Notes: a model not told the origin generated them from the sequence alone. Positions 16,891 through 25,687 are shown, counted from the stretch's first letter. The stretch is DNA of 63,184 nt from Arthrobacter sp. ISL-72 (GCF_018613755.1 NZ_JAGGPP010000036.1:1-63184); one strand, 5' to 3'. Program-made: numbers and translations.

Positions 16891-18363
16891 TTAGAGCTGC
16901 AAGGCTATGAACTTCGTCTCCAGGAACTCCTCGATGCCTTCCTTGGCTCCTTCGCGGCCCAACCCGGACTTCTTAACTCCTCCGAAGGGCGCCGCAGCGT
17001 AGGCGACTGTGCCGCGGTTCAGCCCTACGTTGCCGGATTCCAGGTCCTCAGCCACCCGGACGGCGCGCCGGAGGTCTTCGGTAAACAGGTAAGAGACCAA
17101 TCCGTAGTCCGTGTCGTTGGCACGGCGGACCACTTCTTCCTCTGACTCGAACGGAATCAGTGCGGCCACCGGGCCGAATATCTCGTCGCGGTTCAGGGCA
17201 GCGGTCTCGGGAACGTCGCGCAGGATAGTTGGCGGGTAGAAGTAGCCGGCCCCCGGCAGCGGTGAACCGCCGAGCACGAGCTTCGCGCCGACGTCGACCG
17301 CGTCCTTAACCATCGCCCCTACGGCAGCCAGCTGCCTGGCATTGATCAGCGGTCCCAGGTTCACGCCGGCGTCGGTGCCCCGTCCCTGAACGAAAGCGGA
17401 CATCCGCTCGACGAGCATCTCCTGGAAGCGGTCGATGATCGAGGAGTGAACAAAAATCCGGTTTGCGGAGGTGCAGGTCTGGCCTGCATTCCACATCTTG
17501 TTCATGACGAGGCTGTCGATGGCAACGGTCAGGTCCGCGTCCTCGAAGACGATGAACGGTGCGTTGCCGCCCAGTTCCATGGACGTGCTCAGAACCTGCT
17601 CGGCGGCCTGTTCCAGAAGCTTCACGCCCACCGGGGTTGATCCGGTGAAGGAGAGTTTCCGGGCAAGTCCGGAGCGGATCAACGGTTCCATCACGCCGTT
17701 GGAATCGCTGGTGGTCACCACATTAACAACACCGTCCGGGACTCCCGCGTCCTTGAGAACTTCCGCGAATGCCAGCAGCGTCAACGGAGTCTCCTTCGCA
17801 GGCTTGACCACCGAGGTGCAGCCTGCCGCGATGGAGGGTGCGAGTTTGCGTGCCGCCTGCGAGAGCGGAAAGTTCCAGGGGGTGATGAGAATAGCGGTGC
17901 CGATGGGCTGGCGGGTAACGATCATCCGCCCACCGCTGACCGGGTTTACCTGGTAGTTTCCTTCCGTGCGGACCGCTTCTTCAGCAAAGTGCTGGATAAA
18001 ATCGCCGGTGCTGGCGATCTCTGCCCTGGCTTCGGCCAGCGGTTTACCGGCCTCCAGGGACATAATGGCAGCGATCTGCTCGGTCCGCTCCTGCAACAGC
18101 TCCAGCGCGCGGATCAGCATTTTGGACCGCGAACGTGGTGTAGTGCGGGCGAAACCGGGCTGGGCGGCCACGGCGGCTTCGAGTGCGCGCCGCCCATCCG
18201 CCGGCGAGGCGTCTGCCACAGCGCAGAGCACCTCGCCGGTGGCGGGATCGAAAACGTCCAGGGTCCGGTTGTCCTCGGCGGGAACCCACTGACCACCAAT
18301 GAAGAGGTCCTTGTGCACCAGCGCGAGCGCCGCATCTTCAACGATCAGGGCAGAAACAGTCAT
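16891..18363 (-). CDS. Aldehyde dehydrogenase, succinate-semialdehyde type
   Basis: 490 residues of the NAD(P)-dependent ALDH family. The catalytic Cys is about residue 297 (NAGQTCTSANR), the general base Glu about 263 (MELGGNAPF), the cofactor loop FTGSTPVG about 239-246 and the structural block PWNFPLSQAARKLAPSIAAG about 162-181. Closest pattern is the succinate/glutarate semialdehyde group, but the aldehyde here is unknown. The ATG at 18363 follows GGAAGG; a TTG three codons earlier is less likely. It is the last gene of a minus-strand run that starts with the SDR at 23239 or earlier. It is a paralogue of the enzyme at 49215-50684. Confidence 0.92.
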   Translation of the reverse strand: MTVSALIVEDAALALVHKDLFIGGQWVPAEDNRTLDVFDPATGEVLCAVADASPADGRRALEAAVAAQPGFARTTPRSRSKMLIRALELLQERTEQIAAIMSLEAGKPLAEARAEIASTGDFIQHFAEEAVRTEGNYQVNPVSGGRMIVTRQPIGTAILITPWNFPLSQAARKLAPSIAAGCTSVVKPAKETPLTLLAFAEVLKDAGVPDGVVNVVTTSDSNGVMEPLIRSGLARKLSFTGSTPVGVKLLEQAAEQVLSTSMELGGNAPFIVFEDADLTVAIDSLVMNKMWNAGQTCTSANRIFVHSSIIDRFQEMLVERMSAFVQGRGTDAGVNLGPLINARQLAAVGAMVKDAVDVGAKLVLGGSPLPGAGYFYPPTILRDVPETAALNRDEIFGPVAALIPFESEEEVVRRANDTDYGLVSYLFTEDLRRAVRVAEDLESGNVGLNRGTVAYAAAPFGGVKKSGLGREGAKEGIEEFLETKFIALQL

Positions 18364-18393
18364 ATCTTTCAACCTTCCGTTTGATGAACCTTG

Positions 18394-19218
18394 TTAGACC
18401 AGGCCGTGGAGTCCCTTGACGGTGAACGCGTAATCCACCTGCAGGTCCTGTCCGCTCACATACGACGCCAGATCGGAGTTGAGGAAGATGAGCGCCTTGG
18501 CCTGGTCCTCAGAGGTGGCTTGTGCCCCGATCAGCGAGATATGCGAACCCTTGAGGCCGGCGGCGTTGAGGGTGAAGTCGTCACTCATTGGAGTGGCTGT
18601 AGATGCCGGGGAAACGGCGTTCAAACGAATTCCCTGGCCGGACAGCTGGTATGCCCGGTGCTTCATCCACACGATCAGCGCTTCCTTGGAAACCATGTAC
18701 GGCACGTTCACGCCGGGGAAGTCCGCAAAGAGCTCGTCGCGGTTCTCCTTGAACCACTGCTGCGCTTCTTCGAAGCCCGCGGTGGTCACAAAAGGCACGA
18801 GCTTCTCGGCCCGCTGCTGCCAGCGCATGCCGCCCGTGGAGGCAATGACGGCCACCGCTCCGCCCTGGGGAAGCCGCGGGATCAGTCCTTCGATGAGGTG
18901 CCGTCCGCCGATGAAGTTGATGGTGAGCACGTCCAGCTCGGAGAAGTTGCGGCCGGAGTAGATCTCGCCGGCTATGCCTGCGCAGCTGAAGACGGCGTCC
19001 ACCTTTGCCGGGAGGGCGGCCAGTGCTTCATCTATGGAGATCCGGTCACCAAGGTTGATTTTGACGAAAGTGCCTAGCGGCTCTTTGGGTTCGTTAATGT
19101 CCAGGGCATAGACGGTGGCGCCCTGACCGGCCAGGAGTTCGGCGGTTGCCTTACCCATGCCTGAGGCAGAGCCCGTGACGACGACGATTTTTCCGGTGTA
19201 GTTGAGCAGATCAGTCAT
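18394..19218 (-). CDS. SDR dehydrogenase (3-alpha-hydroxysteroid dehydrogenase-like)
   Basis: 274 residues of the classical short-chain dehydrogenase family. The cofactor loop TGSASGMG lies at 15-22, with Asp40 at the end of beta-2 pointing to NAD(H); catalytic Ser127 (IASTGG), Tyr174 and Lys178 (YMVSK). A roughly 35-residue insert (AEKLVPFVTTAGFEEAQQWFKEN) between Ser and Tyr is typical of the subgroup around bacterial 3-alpha-hydroxysteroid dehydrogenase, which oxidises secondary alcohols on bulky rings. It follows the enoyl-CoA hydratase gene by 2 bases, so the two are co-transcribed. Confidence 0.88.
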   Translation of the reverse strand: MTDLLNYTGKIVVVTGSASGMGKATAELLAGQGATVYALDINEPKEPLGTFVKINLGDRISIDEALAALPAKVDAVFSCAGIAGEIYSGRNFSELDVLTINFIGGRHLIEGLIPRLPQGGAVAVIASTGGMRWQQRAEKLVPFVTTAGFEEAQQWFKENRDELFADFPGVNVPYMVSKEALIVWMKHRAYQLSGQGIRLNAVSPASTATPMSDDFTLNAAGLKGSHISLIGAQATSEDQAKALIFLNSDLASYVSGQDLQVDYAFTVKGLHGLV

Positions 19219-19220
19219 TG

Positions 19221-20093
19221 TTATACCTTTTCCGTTTCGTAGCTGGCATCCCTGTTCCGGTATGCCTGTTTGGTTCCCGTATCCCGGCGTTCCCGGAAGA
19301 AATTGAATTCGTCCTTTTCGAAGGACAGTCCTGTTCCCAGCGTGTGACCCACAACGCCGCGGATGAATTGCTGTGAGGCGCCCAGTGAGTCCAGCGCCAT
19401 CTGGTGCATCGCCTTGCCCAGGACCAGGGCGTCTTTAGGGTTGCGGGCTACCCTTTCCGCCCACTTCTCCGCCGTGGCCTCCAGCTCGTCCTCAGGGACC
19501 GAGATGTTGGCCAGGCCTATCCGTTCGGCATCCTTGCCGTCGAACTGGGACCCGAACAGCAGCAGTTCCCGGACCTTCTTTGGTCCGTAGGTGAGGATCT
19601 GCATGTTCAGGTGCCAGGTGTTTCCGGCAAAGCCGAGCCGCTGCTCGGCGTGGCTGAACCGGGCATTGTCGGCGCACACCACCATGTCAACGAGCTCGGT
19701 CAGGTACATACCGAAACCGACGGCGGCTCCCTGGACCTGTGCGATGACCGGTTTGTGTGAGTACTGGAAGGCCATGTATTCCTCTGCAAGGCGTCGGTCG
19801 ATCTGCAACCTGGCCCGCTGGCTCATCTTGAACTGCTTCCCGTCAGGGCCCTTTCGGTCCAGTCCGTACACCCTGACCACGTCATCAAAGTCGTGCCCCG
19901 CGCAGAAGGACTTGCCGTTGCCTTTAAGGATGATGACTTTGATGTCGTCGTCGTCTTCGAGTTCGTGAAGTTTGGCGGTCAGAAACTGGGCATCGTCGAA
20001 TGTCATGGCGTTGCTCTTGTCCGGGCGGTTGAAGATCAGCCGGCCAATGGGGCCGCTGCGTTCAACGAGTACCGGATCCTCTGGTGTCGTCAT
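19221..20093 (-). CDS. Enoyl-CoA hydratase/isomerase family protein
   Basis: 290 residues of the crotonase fold. The oxyanion-hole loops are FCAGHDFDD (about 63-71) and QGAAVGFGMYL (about 120-130). A Glu in FSHAEQRLGF sits near the first catalytic Glu position. It acts on a CoA thioester, but hydratase, isomerase, hydrolase and ring-opening enzymes share the fold and I cannot tell which this is. Its ATG overlaps the stop of the upstream CoA-transferase by 4 bases (ATGA), so translation is coupled. The C terminus is long and charged (FRERRDTGTKQAYRNRDASYE). Confidence 0.88.
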   Translation of the reverse strand: MTTPEDPVLVERSGPIGRLIFNRPDKSNAMTFDDAQFLTAKLHELEDDDDIKVIILKGNGKSFCAGHDFDDVVRVYGLDRKGPDGKQFKMSQRARLQIDRRLAEEYMAFQYSHKPVIAQVQGAAVGFGMYLTELVDMVVCADNARFSHAEQRLGFAGNTWHLNMQILTYGPKKVRELLLFGSQFDGKDAERIGLANISVPEDELEATAEKWAERVARNPKDALVLGKAMHQMALDSLGASQQFIRGVVGHTLGTGLSFEKDEFNFFRERRDTGTKQAYRNRDASYETEKV

Positions 20094-21250
20094 GGTGCCT
20101 CCGAGATAGTTAGTGCGAGTGAATGTGTGATCGCGTGCGGGTCGATGGCGTCGGGTCCGGCCGGAAGAACGGATTGCAGGGTCCGCGGACCCTGCAGCTC
20201 CACCTGCCGTTGCGGGCTGGCCCAGGGCCGGCCGGGAACGCGGAGGTCACGGCCGTCGGCTGTCCGCAGGACGTCGAAGAAGTCGCGGTGATCGCGCAGC
20301 TGCACGTCCTCCATGACTTCGGTTACGGAGCGGACCGGGGCAACCGGGACCGCGAACTTCTGGGCGAGGGCCAGCAGCTCATCCCGGGTGTGTTCCAACA
20401 GCCACGGTTCGATGAGGGCGTCCACCTCGTCCGGATACTTCATGGCAATCCCGTAGAGGTCCTGGTACCGCTCATCCTTGGCCCAGGACGGGTCGCCCAT
20501 CATCGCCAGAAGGCTCGCCCATTCGCGGTCACTGCGGCAGATCATGGCAACGTAGCCGTCGCGGCAGGCGAAGAACCCGAACGGGTACCGGCCCCCGGAA
20601 CCCGGTGCGCGCCGGCCATCCCGCTGCAGCGGAATGCCGTAATAGGAGGCCACCGCACCGTAGATTCGGACGTAGGACGCGAGGACTTCGGAACCCGCAA
20701 TTTCCGCAAGCCGGCCCTGCCCGCTTCGTGCGGCCGAGAGGAGGGCGGTTGTCCCTGCTGCTGCGCCGTGCAGGCCCAGCTGCAGTGAGCCGATGCCGTA
20801 AGGGAGCGCCAGTGGCTCGCGCTGCGGGTCCCCCACCATCTCCATCAGCCCGCTCAGTGCCTGCATGGTCAGTTCCCCTGCAGGACCCTCTGTTTCCCAG
20901 CCCACTGCTGAGAGGCGGACGTAGCTCAGGCGCGGATTGAGGCTGCGGAGCGAGTCCCAATCAAGTCCACGGCGCACCAGCTCGTCCTGGGGAAGGTCCG
21001 TGACCACGAGGTCCGCGAACGGCACGAGCTCCTCAATCACAACGTTGTCCTGGGCGGTTTCCAAGGCAACAACGTCCTTGTGGGCATCCAGGAATATCCG
21101 CGCGGCATCAGTCAGGCGGGCCCGGCGCCGGCTGTCCTCGAGGGTCACCACATCCCCGCCGGCATCGGTGATGAGCTTGCCGGCGAAGGCCGCAGCCCGG
21201 GTGGTCCCGAGTTCAATGGTCAACGTGCCCTGCAACATGGTGTTGGTCAT
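20090..21250 (-). CDS. CaiB/BaiF CoA-transferase-like protein lacking the catalytic Asp
   Basis: 386 residues of the class III CoA-transferase fold. Recognisable blocks are AAAFAGKLITDAGGDVVTLE, DLVVTDLPQDELVRRGLDWDSL, LSYVRLSAVGWETEGPAGE and GYVAMICRSDREWASLLAMM. At the position of the catalytic Asp (G-D-x-x-x-G in formyl-CoA transferase and relatives) it reads GSLQLG, Ser at about 155. The adjacent upstream paralogue keeps Asp188 (ADLNCSFTG). The N terminus is also shortened. The simplest inference is a two-subunit transferase in which this chain is structural. ATGA overlaps at both ends couple it to its neighbours. Confidence 0.85.
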   Translation of the reverse strand: MTNTMLQGTLTIELGTTRAAAFAGKLITDAGGDVVTLEDSRRRARLTDAARIFLDAHKDVVALETAQDNVVIEELVPFADLVVTDLPQDELVRRGLDWDSLRSLNPRLSYVRLSAVGWETEGPAGELTMQALSGLMEMVGDPQREPLALPYGIGSLQLGLHGAAAGTTALLSAARSGQGRLAEIAGSEVLASYVRIYGAVASYYGIPLQRDGRRAPGSGGRYPFGFFACRDGYVAMICRSDREWASLLAMMGDPSWAKDERYQDLYGIAMKYPDEVDALIEPWLLEHTRDELLALAQKFAVPVAPVRSVTEVMEDVQLRDHRDFFDVLRTADGRDLRVPGRPWASPQRQVELQGPRTLQSVLPAGPDAIDPHAITHSLALTISEAP

Positions 21251-22428
21251 CGCAGCACTCCCTTTGCTTCGAAATCGGCCAGGCCCGCGGCGTCCACGAA
21301 TCTGGAAAGGATGGTCGGGTTATCGCCGCCAAGCAGCGGCGCGGCGCCAAGGACACGGGGCAGCCGCCCGTCCAGGTGCCAGGGGACGCTGGTCACTTTG
21401 ACCTCGCCGATCATCGCGTGCGGGTGTTGTACCGTCTGGGTGAAGCCCCGTGCCGCGAAGCCCCGGTCCTTGGCCACGCCCGTGGGAGTCAGGACGGGGG
21501 CGGCTTCGATTCCGCGGACCCGGAGCCGCTCAAGGAGAGTTTCCCTGGCAGACCGCCTTCCTGCAGGCAAATTCTTGAGCTCGAGCAGCTCGCCCTCGGC
21601 CAGCGTGCCGGACTGCGTGTCCACCGCGGCAATCCACTCGTCCGGACGCTCGGTGGGAATCAGAGTCCAGGGCGTGCCGTCGGGATCTGCGTTCCCCCGC
21701 GGGAGCGGGGCAGAGCCGTTAAGCTCCGCCTCTACGAACGCTTCGCCGGCCAGAGTGGAAGCGGCCTCAATCTGCGACAGGTCCACATGGGTACCGTGGC
21801 CCGTCTGTTCCCGGCCCTTGAGCGCTGCGGCAACGAGGAAGACCCCCGTGAAGCTGCAGTTGAGATCGGCCAGCGCAAGCGCCGAACATCCCATGACCTG
21901 CCCATCGTCGTATCCGATCAGGCCCTCAACTCCGGCCAGGGCGGACATGACCGGGGCGTAGGAGCGCTGGGTGCGCAGGGGCCCGGTCTGGCCGTAACCG
22001 CTGGCGGACAGGATAACCAGGCGCGGGAACTTTTCCCGGAGGCTTTCCACAGTCAGGCCAAGACGGTCCAGCCAGCCCGGCACGAAGTTCTCGATGAAGA
22101 CGTCCGCATCGCCCAGAAGCTTCAGGAAAAGTGACTGGCCCTCGTCAGTTTTGAGGTTCAGGGTCACGCTCTTCTTGCTGGCGCTGGACTCGTGCAGCAG
22201 CTGGAACGACTCATGCGCGGGAAAGCCCTCGGGATCGGTAGGCCGCGGCAGCCTGGCCCGGTTCACGTCCGGCTTTGCACGTGACTCAACCTTGACTACT
22301 TCGGCACCAAGCTCGGCGAGCACGCGTCCGATCAGCGGAGCGGAAACGGCGGTGGTAACCTCAACAACCTTGACGCCGCGGAGCCACTCAATTTCCGCCA
22401 GCGCCGGCCCGGCCGGCTCGCTAGACAT
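21247..22428 (-). CDS. CaiB/BaiF family CoA-transferase
   Basis: 393 residues of the class III family, with GVKVVEVTTAVSAPLIGRVLAELGAEVVKVE at 18-48, DVFIENFVPGWLDRLGL at about 109-125 and the active-site Asp at about 188 (LADLNCSFTG). The enzyme would move CoA between a carboxylic acid and an acyl-CoA donor, activating the substrate or an intermediate without ATP. It overlaps the SDR gene upstream by 8 bases and the Asp-less paralogue downstream by 4 bases, so all three are translated together. Confidence 0.9.
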   Translation of the reverse strand: MSSEPAGPALAEIEWLRGVKVVEVTTAVSAPLIGRVLAELGAEVVKVESRAKPDVNRARLPRPTDPEGFPAHESFQLLHESSASKKSVTLNLKTDEGQSLFLKLLGDADVFIENFVPGWLDRLGLTVESLREKFPRLVILSASGYGQTGPLRTQRSYAPVMSALAGVEGLIGYDDGQVMGCSALALADLNCSFTGVFLVAAALKGREQTGHGTHVDLSQIEAASTLAGEAFVEAELNGSAPLPRGNADPDGTPWTLIPTERPDEWIAAVDTQSGTLAEGELLELKNLPAGRRSARETLLERLRVRGIEAAPVLTPTGVAKDRGFAARGFTQTVQHPHAMIGEVKVTSVPWHLDGRLPRVLGAAPLLGGDNPTILSRFVDAAGLADFEAKGVLR

Positions 22429-23239
22429 GAGAGCCAGCCTCGGCGTTGAGCGCCTGCGGCGCCCATTCGGCGAGGACCTCTTCGGATTCCAGCACGTTAC
22501 CGCTCAGTTGGTCCGGCGTGGCAGAACAGAGGACGACGGCGGCACGCGCCATCACGTCCGGGCTCTCGGCGTTCGGGTCATCTGCCTTCAAGACCCCGTG
22601 GAACACCGGTCCAGGCGTGGCCACGAGTCCCGTGGGCCGCAGTGCGTTGACCGTGACACCGTCTTTGAAACCTTCGGCTGCGAAACCCGAGGTGAGGCGC
22701 TCCAGGGCTGCTTTGATCATGCCGTAGATAGTGGTGGTGCCCTTGGCGTTGAAACGGGTTGGCGGGATGTCCGGATGACGTGATTCTCCGGACGTGATGT
22801 TAAGAATCCAGCCCTCGCCGCGTTCGCGCATGCCGGGAAAGACCAACTGGCTCAGGTGCAGTGGAGCCTGAACCTGGATGTCGAACATGAGCTGTGACCG
22901 GCTGAGCTTCAGTTCGGCTGCAGGCTGGAAGAAGGTGACCGCGGCATTGTTGACCAGGATGTCGATCCGGCCAAAATGCTCAATGCCTTCACGTACGATG
23001 CGCTGACGGTCCTCTTCGCTGGTCAGGTCCGCGACGATGCTCAATGCCTGCCCGCCCGCAGCCTCAACGGTGGCAGCCGTCTCCTCAAGTGTGCCTGGAA
23101 GCTTTCCCGGCTCCTCATTGCTGGAACGCGCGGTCAGGATCACTGAGGCGCCCTCTTTCGCGAATTCCTCCGCGATAGCGGCGCCAATGCCACGACTTGC
23201 CCCCGTTATCAAAGCAACTCTTCCGTCTAGAACGCCCAT
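22421..23239 (-). CDS. SDR family oxidoreductase
   Basis: 272 residues. Cofactor loop TGASRGIG at 12-19, NNAA at about 97-100, catalytic Ser150 (ITSGES), Tyr172 and Lys176 (YGMIK). Arg38 after beta-2 suggests NADP(H), as in other TARSS-type sequences. It may act on a hydroxyacyl-CoA or on a ring alcohol. It opens the run of overlapping genes 23239-18394; the MarR gene ends 79 bases upstream and the gap contains ACACGTGT near 23266, so a promoter could lie there. Confidence 0.88.
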   Translation of the reverse strand: MGVLDGRVALITGASRGIGAAIAEEFAKEGASVILTARSSNEEPGKLPGTLEETAATVEAAGGQALSIVADLTSEEDRQRIVREGIEHFGRIDILVNNAAVTFFQPAAELKLSRSQLMFDIQVQAPLHLSQLVFPGMRERGEGWILNITSGESRHPDIPPTRFNAKGTTTIYGMIKAALERLTSGFAAEGFKDGVTVNALRPTGLVATPGPVFHGVLKADDPNAESPDVMARAAVVLCSATPDQLSGNVLESEEVLAEWAPQALNAEAGSHV

Positions 23240-23318
23240 GTTCTGTTCTCCTCTGTCTGTACACGTGTGTTGGTTAAGGTGCCCTGGCTATCCCGAGCAC
23301 TTCTGCGGTGGTTGGGTC

Positions 23319-23864
23319 TTAGCGGCCGATGTGCGGCCGGGTTTCTCTGGAGCGCGGGCGATGCGGCCGGGCCGGGATCCGGGGCCAAATCTCCGCATCA
23401 AGTCGGGCAAGCCGCCACAGTGCCGGCACGGCCGCTTCGAGCCGCTTCAGCTCGTCCTCCGGGAGACTGGCCAGGCGCATTCCCAGCAGTTCGTCCCTGG
23501 CTGCTGCTGTTTCGTTGAGCCGGTGCCGGCCTTCGGCGGTAATGGCAACCCGCACCTGCCGCCGGTCCTGCTCGGTGCCGGTCTTCGTGATGAGTCCACG
23601 GGCCTGGAGCCGCTGGAGGACTTCGGTCATAGATGACACGGCCAGCTCCTGGGCCCGGGCCAGTTCGGAGACGCTGAGGGATTCCTCGGCGGAGAGCTGG
23701 CTGAGTACCTGAGCCTGTGAAGTCGGCAGTGCCCGGCCTTTTCCTGCGCGGCGCACCACGTCACCGAGGATAGTCAGGGGAACGCGCAGGAAGCTGGCCA
23801 GATCGGCCGTGCTTCCTGCCTCCCCGGATACCTCCCCGGTAGTTCCTGCCGGATTCTGCCTCAT
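23319..23864 (-). CDS. MarR-family transcriptional regulator
   Basis: 181 residues. The winged helix-turn-helix is ALPTSQAQVLSQLSAEES, then LSVSELARAQELAVSSMTEVLQRLQARGLITK, with the wing EQDRRQVRVAITAEGRHRL, flanked by dimerisation helices. The ATG at 23864 follows AAGGGG; the longer frame upstream overlaps the ferredoxin gene and is not protein-like. The C terminus is a basic tail. MarR proteins usually repress adjacent catabolic genes and release DNA on binding an aromatic ligand. Position suggests control of the ferredoxin/reductase or CoA-transferase genes. Confidence 0.88.
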   Translation of the reverse strand: MRQNPAGTTGEVSGEAGSTADLASFLRVPLTILGDVVRRAGKGRALPTSQAQVLSQLSAEESLSVSELARAQELAVSSMTEVLQRLQARGLITKTGTEQDRRQVRVAITAEGRHRLNETAAARDELLGMRLASLPEDELKRLEAAVPALWRLARLDAEIWPRIPARPHRPRSRETRPHIGR

Positions 23865-23916
23865 GCCGCTGACCCCTTCTTGCCTGACTTCGTTGTGTTT
23901 GTTCTTGCCTTGGTTC

Positions 23917-23999
23917 GTGCCCCGAACCAGTTTTGGGGCACGGGCTGCCCAGCGTTGCCTGCCCGGTGGGCGATGCCGTTTCCGCGGCACCGCCCACCT
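23917..23999 (-). terminator. Stem-loops between ferredoxin and marR genes
   Basis: GTGCCCC/GGGGCAC (around 23917-23941) and GGTGGGCG..TGCCG/CGGCA..CGCCCACC (about 23965-23999) lie immediately after the ferredoxin stop. They could end or attenuate transcription before the MarR gene. Confidence 0.5.
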
Positions 24000-24000
24000 G

Positions 24001-24327
24001 CTAGTCCTCTTCCGGGGCGATGATGACGTTGATGCCACCGAGGCTGTCGCACTGCTGGACCTGGCAGGACAGGCGCGAGGCCTCCGGGTTGTAGTGCTCC
24101 GCATCCTCGAGCAGTTCCAGTTCGTCCTCGCTGCGGTCAGCAAGCGATTCGAGTACGGGCTTTTCCAGGAAGACGTGGCAGGTGGCGCAGGAGACCGTCC
24201 CCCCGCACGATGCCAGGACGGGGAAGTCGTTGTCGCGGAGGGTCTCCATCAGCGACTGTTCCGGTTCCCATTCCACTTCGCGGGTTGCACCCTCGCGGTC
24301 GATGACATTGATCAGGGTCTTGCTCAT
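24001..24327 (-). CDS. [2Fe-2S] ferredoxin, putidaredoxin type
   Basis: 108 residues. Cluster ligands are Cys41, Cys47, Cys50 and Cys88 (spacing C-x5-C-x2-C, then C in RLSCQV), as in putidaredoxin, adrenodoxin and terpredoxin. Acidic residues follow the third Cys, as expected for docking to reductase and P450. It lies 22 bases after the ferredoxin reductase gene, so the two are co-transcribed. It would carry single electrons from the reductase to the P450 at 15459. No other P450 is in the window. Confidence 0.93.
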   Translation of the reverse strand: MSKTLINVIDREGATREVEWEPEQSLMETLRDNDFPVLASCGGTVSCATCHVFLEKPVLESLADRSEDELELLEDAEHYNPEASRLSCQVQQCDSLGGINVIIAPEED

Positions 24328-24349
24328 GGCTGTTGATCCTTTCCTGTCC

Positions 24350-25591
24350 TCAGCGAGTCTCGTCGACGAGCTCGCGTACAGCGGTTGTCAGCTTGTTTGC
24401 CGGGTCGGCGGCAATCTCAGGGTCGATTTCTGCCCCGGAAGCCACCAGCTTCTTTCCTACGGTGAAGTCGGAGAGCGCTGCGATGGTATCGATTGCAGCG
24501 AGGCGTCCGTCACGGAGGTAGAGGACCGAAAAGCGCCCGTCCTTGGGATTGCCGCGGACGATGATGTCGTCTTCCGGAAGCCGCAACCCGGCAGTCTGGA
24601 GACGCACACCGTGTTGGACGGTCCAGAACCACGGAACCTCATGTTTGGTGTTCGTGAGGCCCATGATGCTGTTGGCCGCACTGACCGCCTGGGCGAGTGC
24701 ACTCTGGATGCTCTCCAGCCGCCGGTTGATCCCCTGATCCTTGATGATCAGTCGGGTGACGTCGCCGATGGCGTAAACGTTGGGGTCTGAAGTCCGACTG
24801 TCGGCGTCCACGAGGATGCCGTCCTTCACATCGATGCCCGCCGCCTCCGCGAGCGCTTGGCGGGGCAGCACGCCGATGCCGGCCACCACTACGTCAGCGG
24901 CGTACGCGGACCCGTCTGCAGTCACGACCTCCTGGACCTTGCCATTGCCGCGGACTTCCGTCACTGCGGCGCCGAACACAAAGCGCGTGCCCTGTTCCTG
25001 GTGCAGTTGTTCAAAGTGCCGCGAAACCGGGGCTGAGGTGACCCTGCTCATGACGCGGTCCTGGAACTCGAGGACTGTTGTGGTGCACCCGAGCTTGGCT
25101 GCCGCGGCTGCTACCTCCAGTCCGATGTAACCGGCGCCGATGATCACGACATGCGCTCCGGGGCGCATTGCCCGACGGAGGGCCTGGGCGTCATCACGGG
25201 TCTTGAGGAGATGAATGCCGGGAAGCTCGGAGCCGGGGACTGTGAGGGCTCTGGCCTGTGAACCCGTGGCGATGATCAGTCGGAAGTAACCGAGGCTCGT
25301 GCCATCGGAGAGAGTGACCGACCTGGCACCCGCATCGATCCCGGTTACGGTTGCCCCGGTGATCCGTTCAATCCGCTTGTCTTCAAAGTACGATTCCTTG
25401 CGGAGCGCTGCGATCTCGTCGGAGGCTCCGGGCTTGAGGAATTCCTTTGAAAGCGGCGGCCGTTCGTACGTGGGACCGTCCTGCTCCTCAACGACGATAA
25501 TGCGTCCGGCCCATTCAAGTTCGGCCAATCGGACTGCCGCCTGTACTCCCGCGTGGCCGGCTCCGATGATGACGATCGCTTCTTCAGACAT
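24350..25591 (-). CDS. Ferredoxin reductase, putidaredoxin reductase type
   Basis: 413 residues of the two-dinucleotide-binding flavoprotein family. The FAD loop is IIGAGHAGVQAA (about 8-19), the NADH loop is VVIIGAGYIGLEVA (about 147-160) and the second FAD motif is YAIGDVTRL (about 272-280). The C-terminal domain has the WFWTVQHGVRLQTAG block of the putidaredoxin reductase group. It passes electrons from NADH to the adjacent ferredoxin. Its upstream region carries the perfect palindrome at 25669-25687 that also precedes the P450. Confidence 0.93.
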   Translation of the reverse strand: MSEEAIVIIGAGHAGVQAAVRLAELEWAGRIIVVEEQDGPTYERPPLSKEFLKPGASDEIAALRKESYFEDKRIERITGATVTGIDAGARSVTLSDGTSLGYFRLIIATGSQARALTVPGSELPGIHLLKTRDDAQALRRAMRPGAHVVIIGAGYIGLEVAAAAAKLGCTTTVLEFQDRVMSRVTSAPVSRHFEQLHQEQGTRFVFGAAVTEVRGNGKVQEVVTADGSAYAADVVVAGIGVLPRQALAEAAGIDVKDGILVDADSRTSDPNVYAIGDVTRLIIKDQGINRRLESIQSALAQAVSAANSIMGLTNTKHEVPWFWTVQHGVRLQTAGLRLPEDDIIVRGNPKDGRFSVLYLRDGRLAAIDTIAALSDFTVGKKLVASGAEIDPEIAADPANKLTTAVRELVDETR

Positions 25592-25649
25592 CTCTTCACT
25601 TCCTTGTGACTGCCCCTGATTTCGGTCTTGTTGCCATGCTTGCAGTTAT

Positions 25650-25687
25650 GATGTGGGCCACATCCACGACTTTCACTCAGTGAAAGT
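25650..25687. promoter_or_regulatory. Two palindromes upstream of the ferredoxin reductase
   Basis: GATGTGGGCCACATC (25650-25664) and ACTTTCACTCAGTGAAAGT (25669-25687) are perfect palindromes lying side by side, 59-96 bases from the reductase start. The second is the longer version of the site before the P450. Confidence 0.6.

Noticed and set aside
20090..22428. First idea that both tandem CoA-transferases lack the active-site Asp
   Set aside because: That came from reading the later VDxSxxD block as the active site. With the G-D-x-x-x-G position, confirmed by the racemase spacing, only the 386-residue chain lacks Asp.
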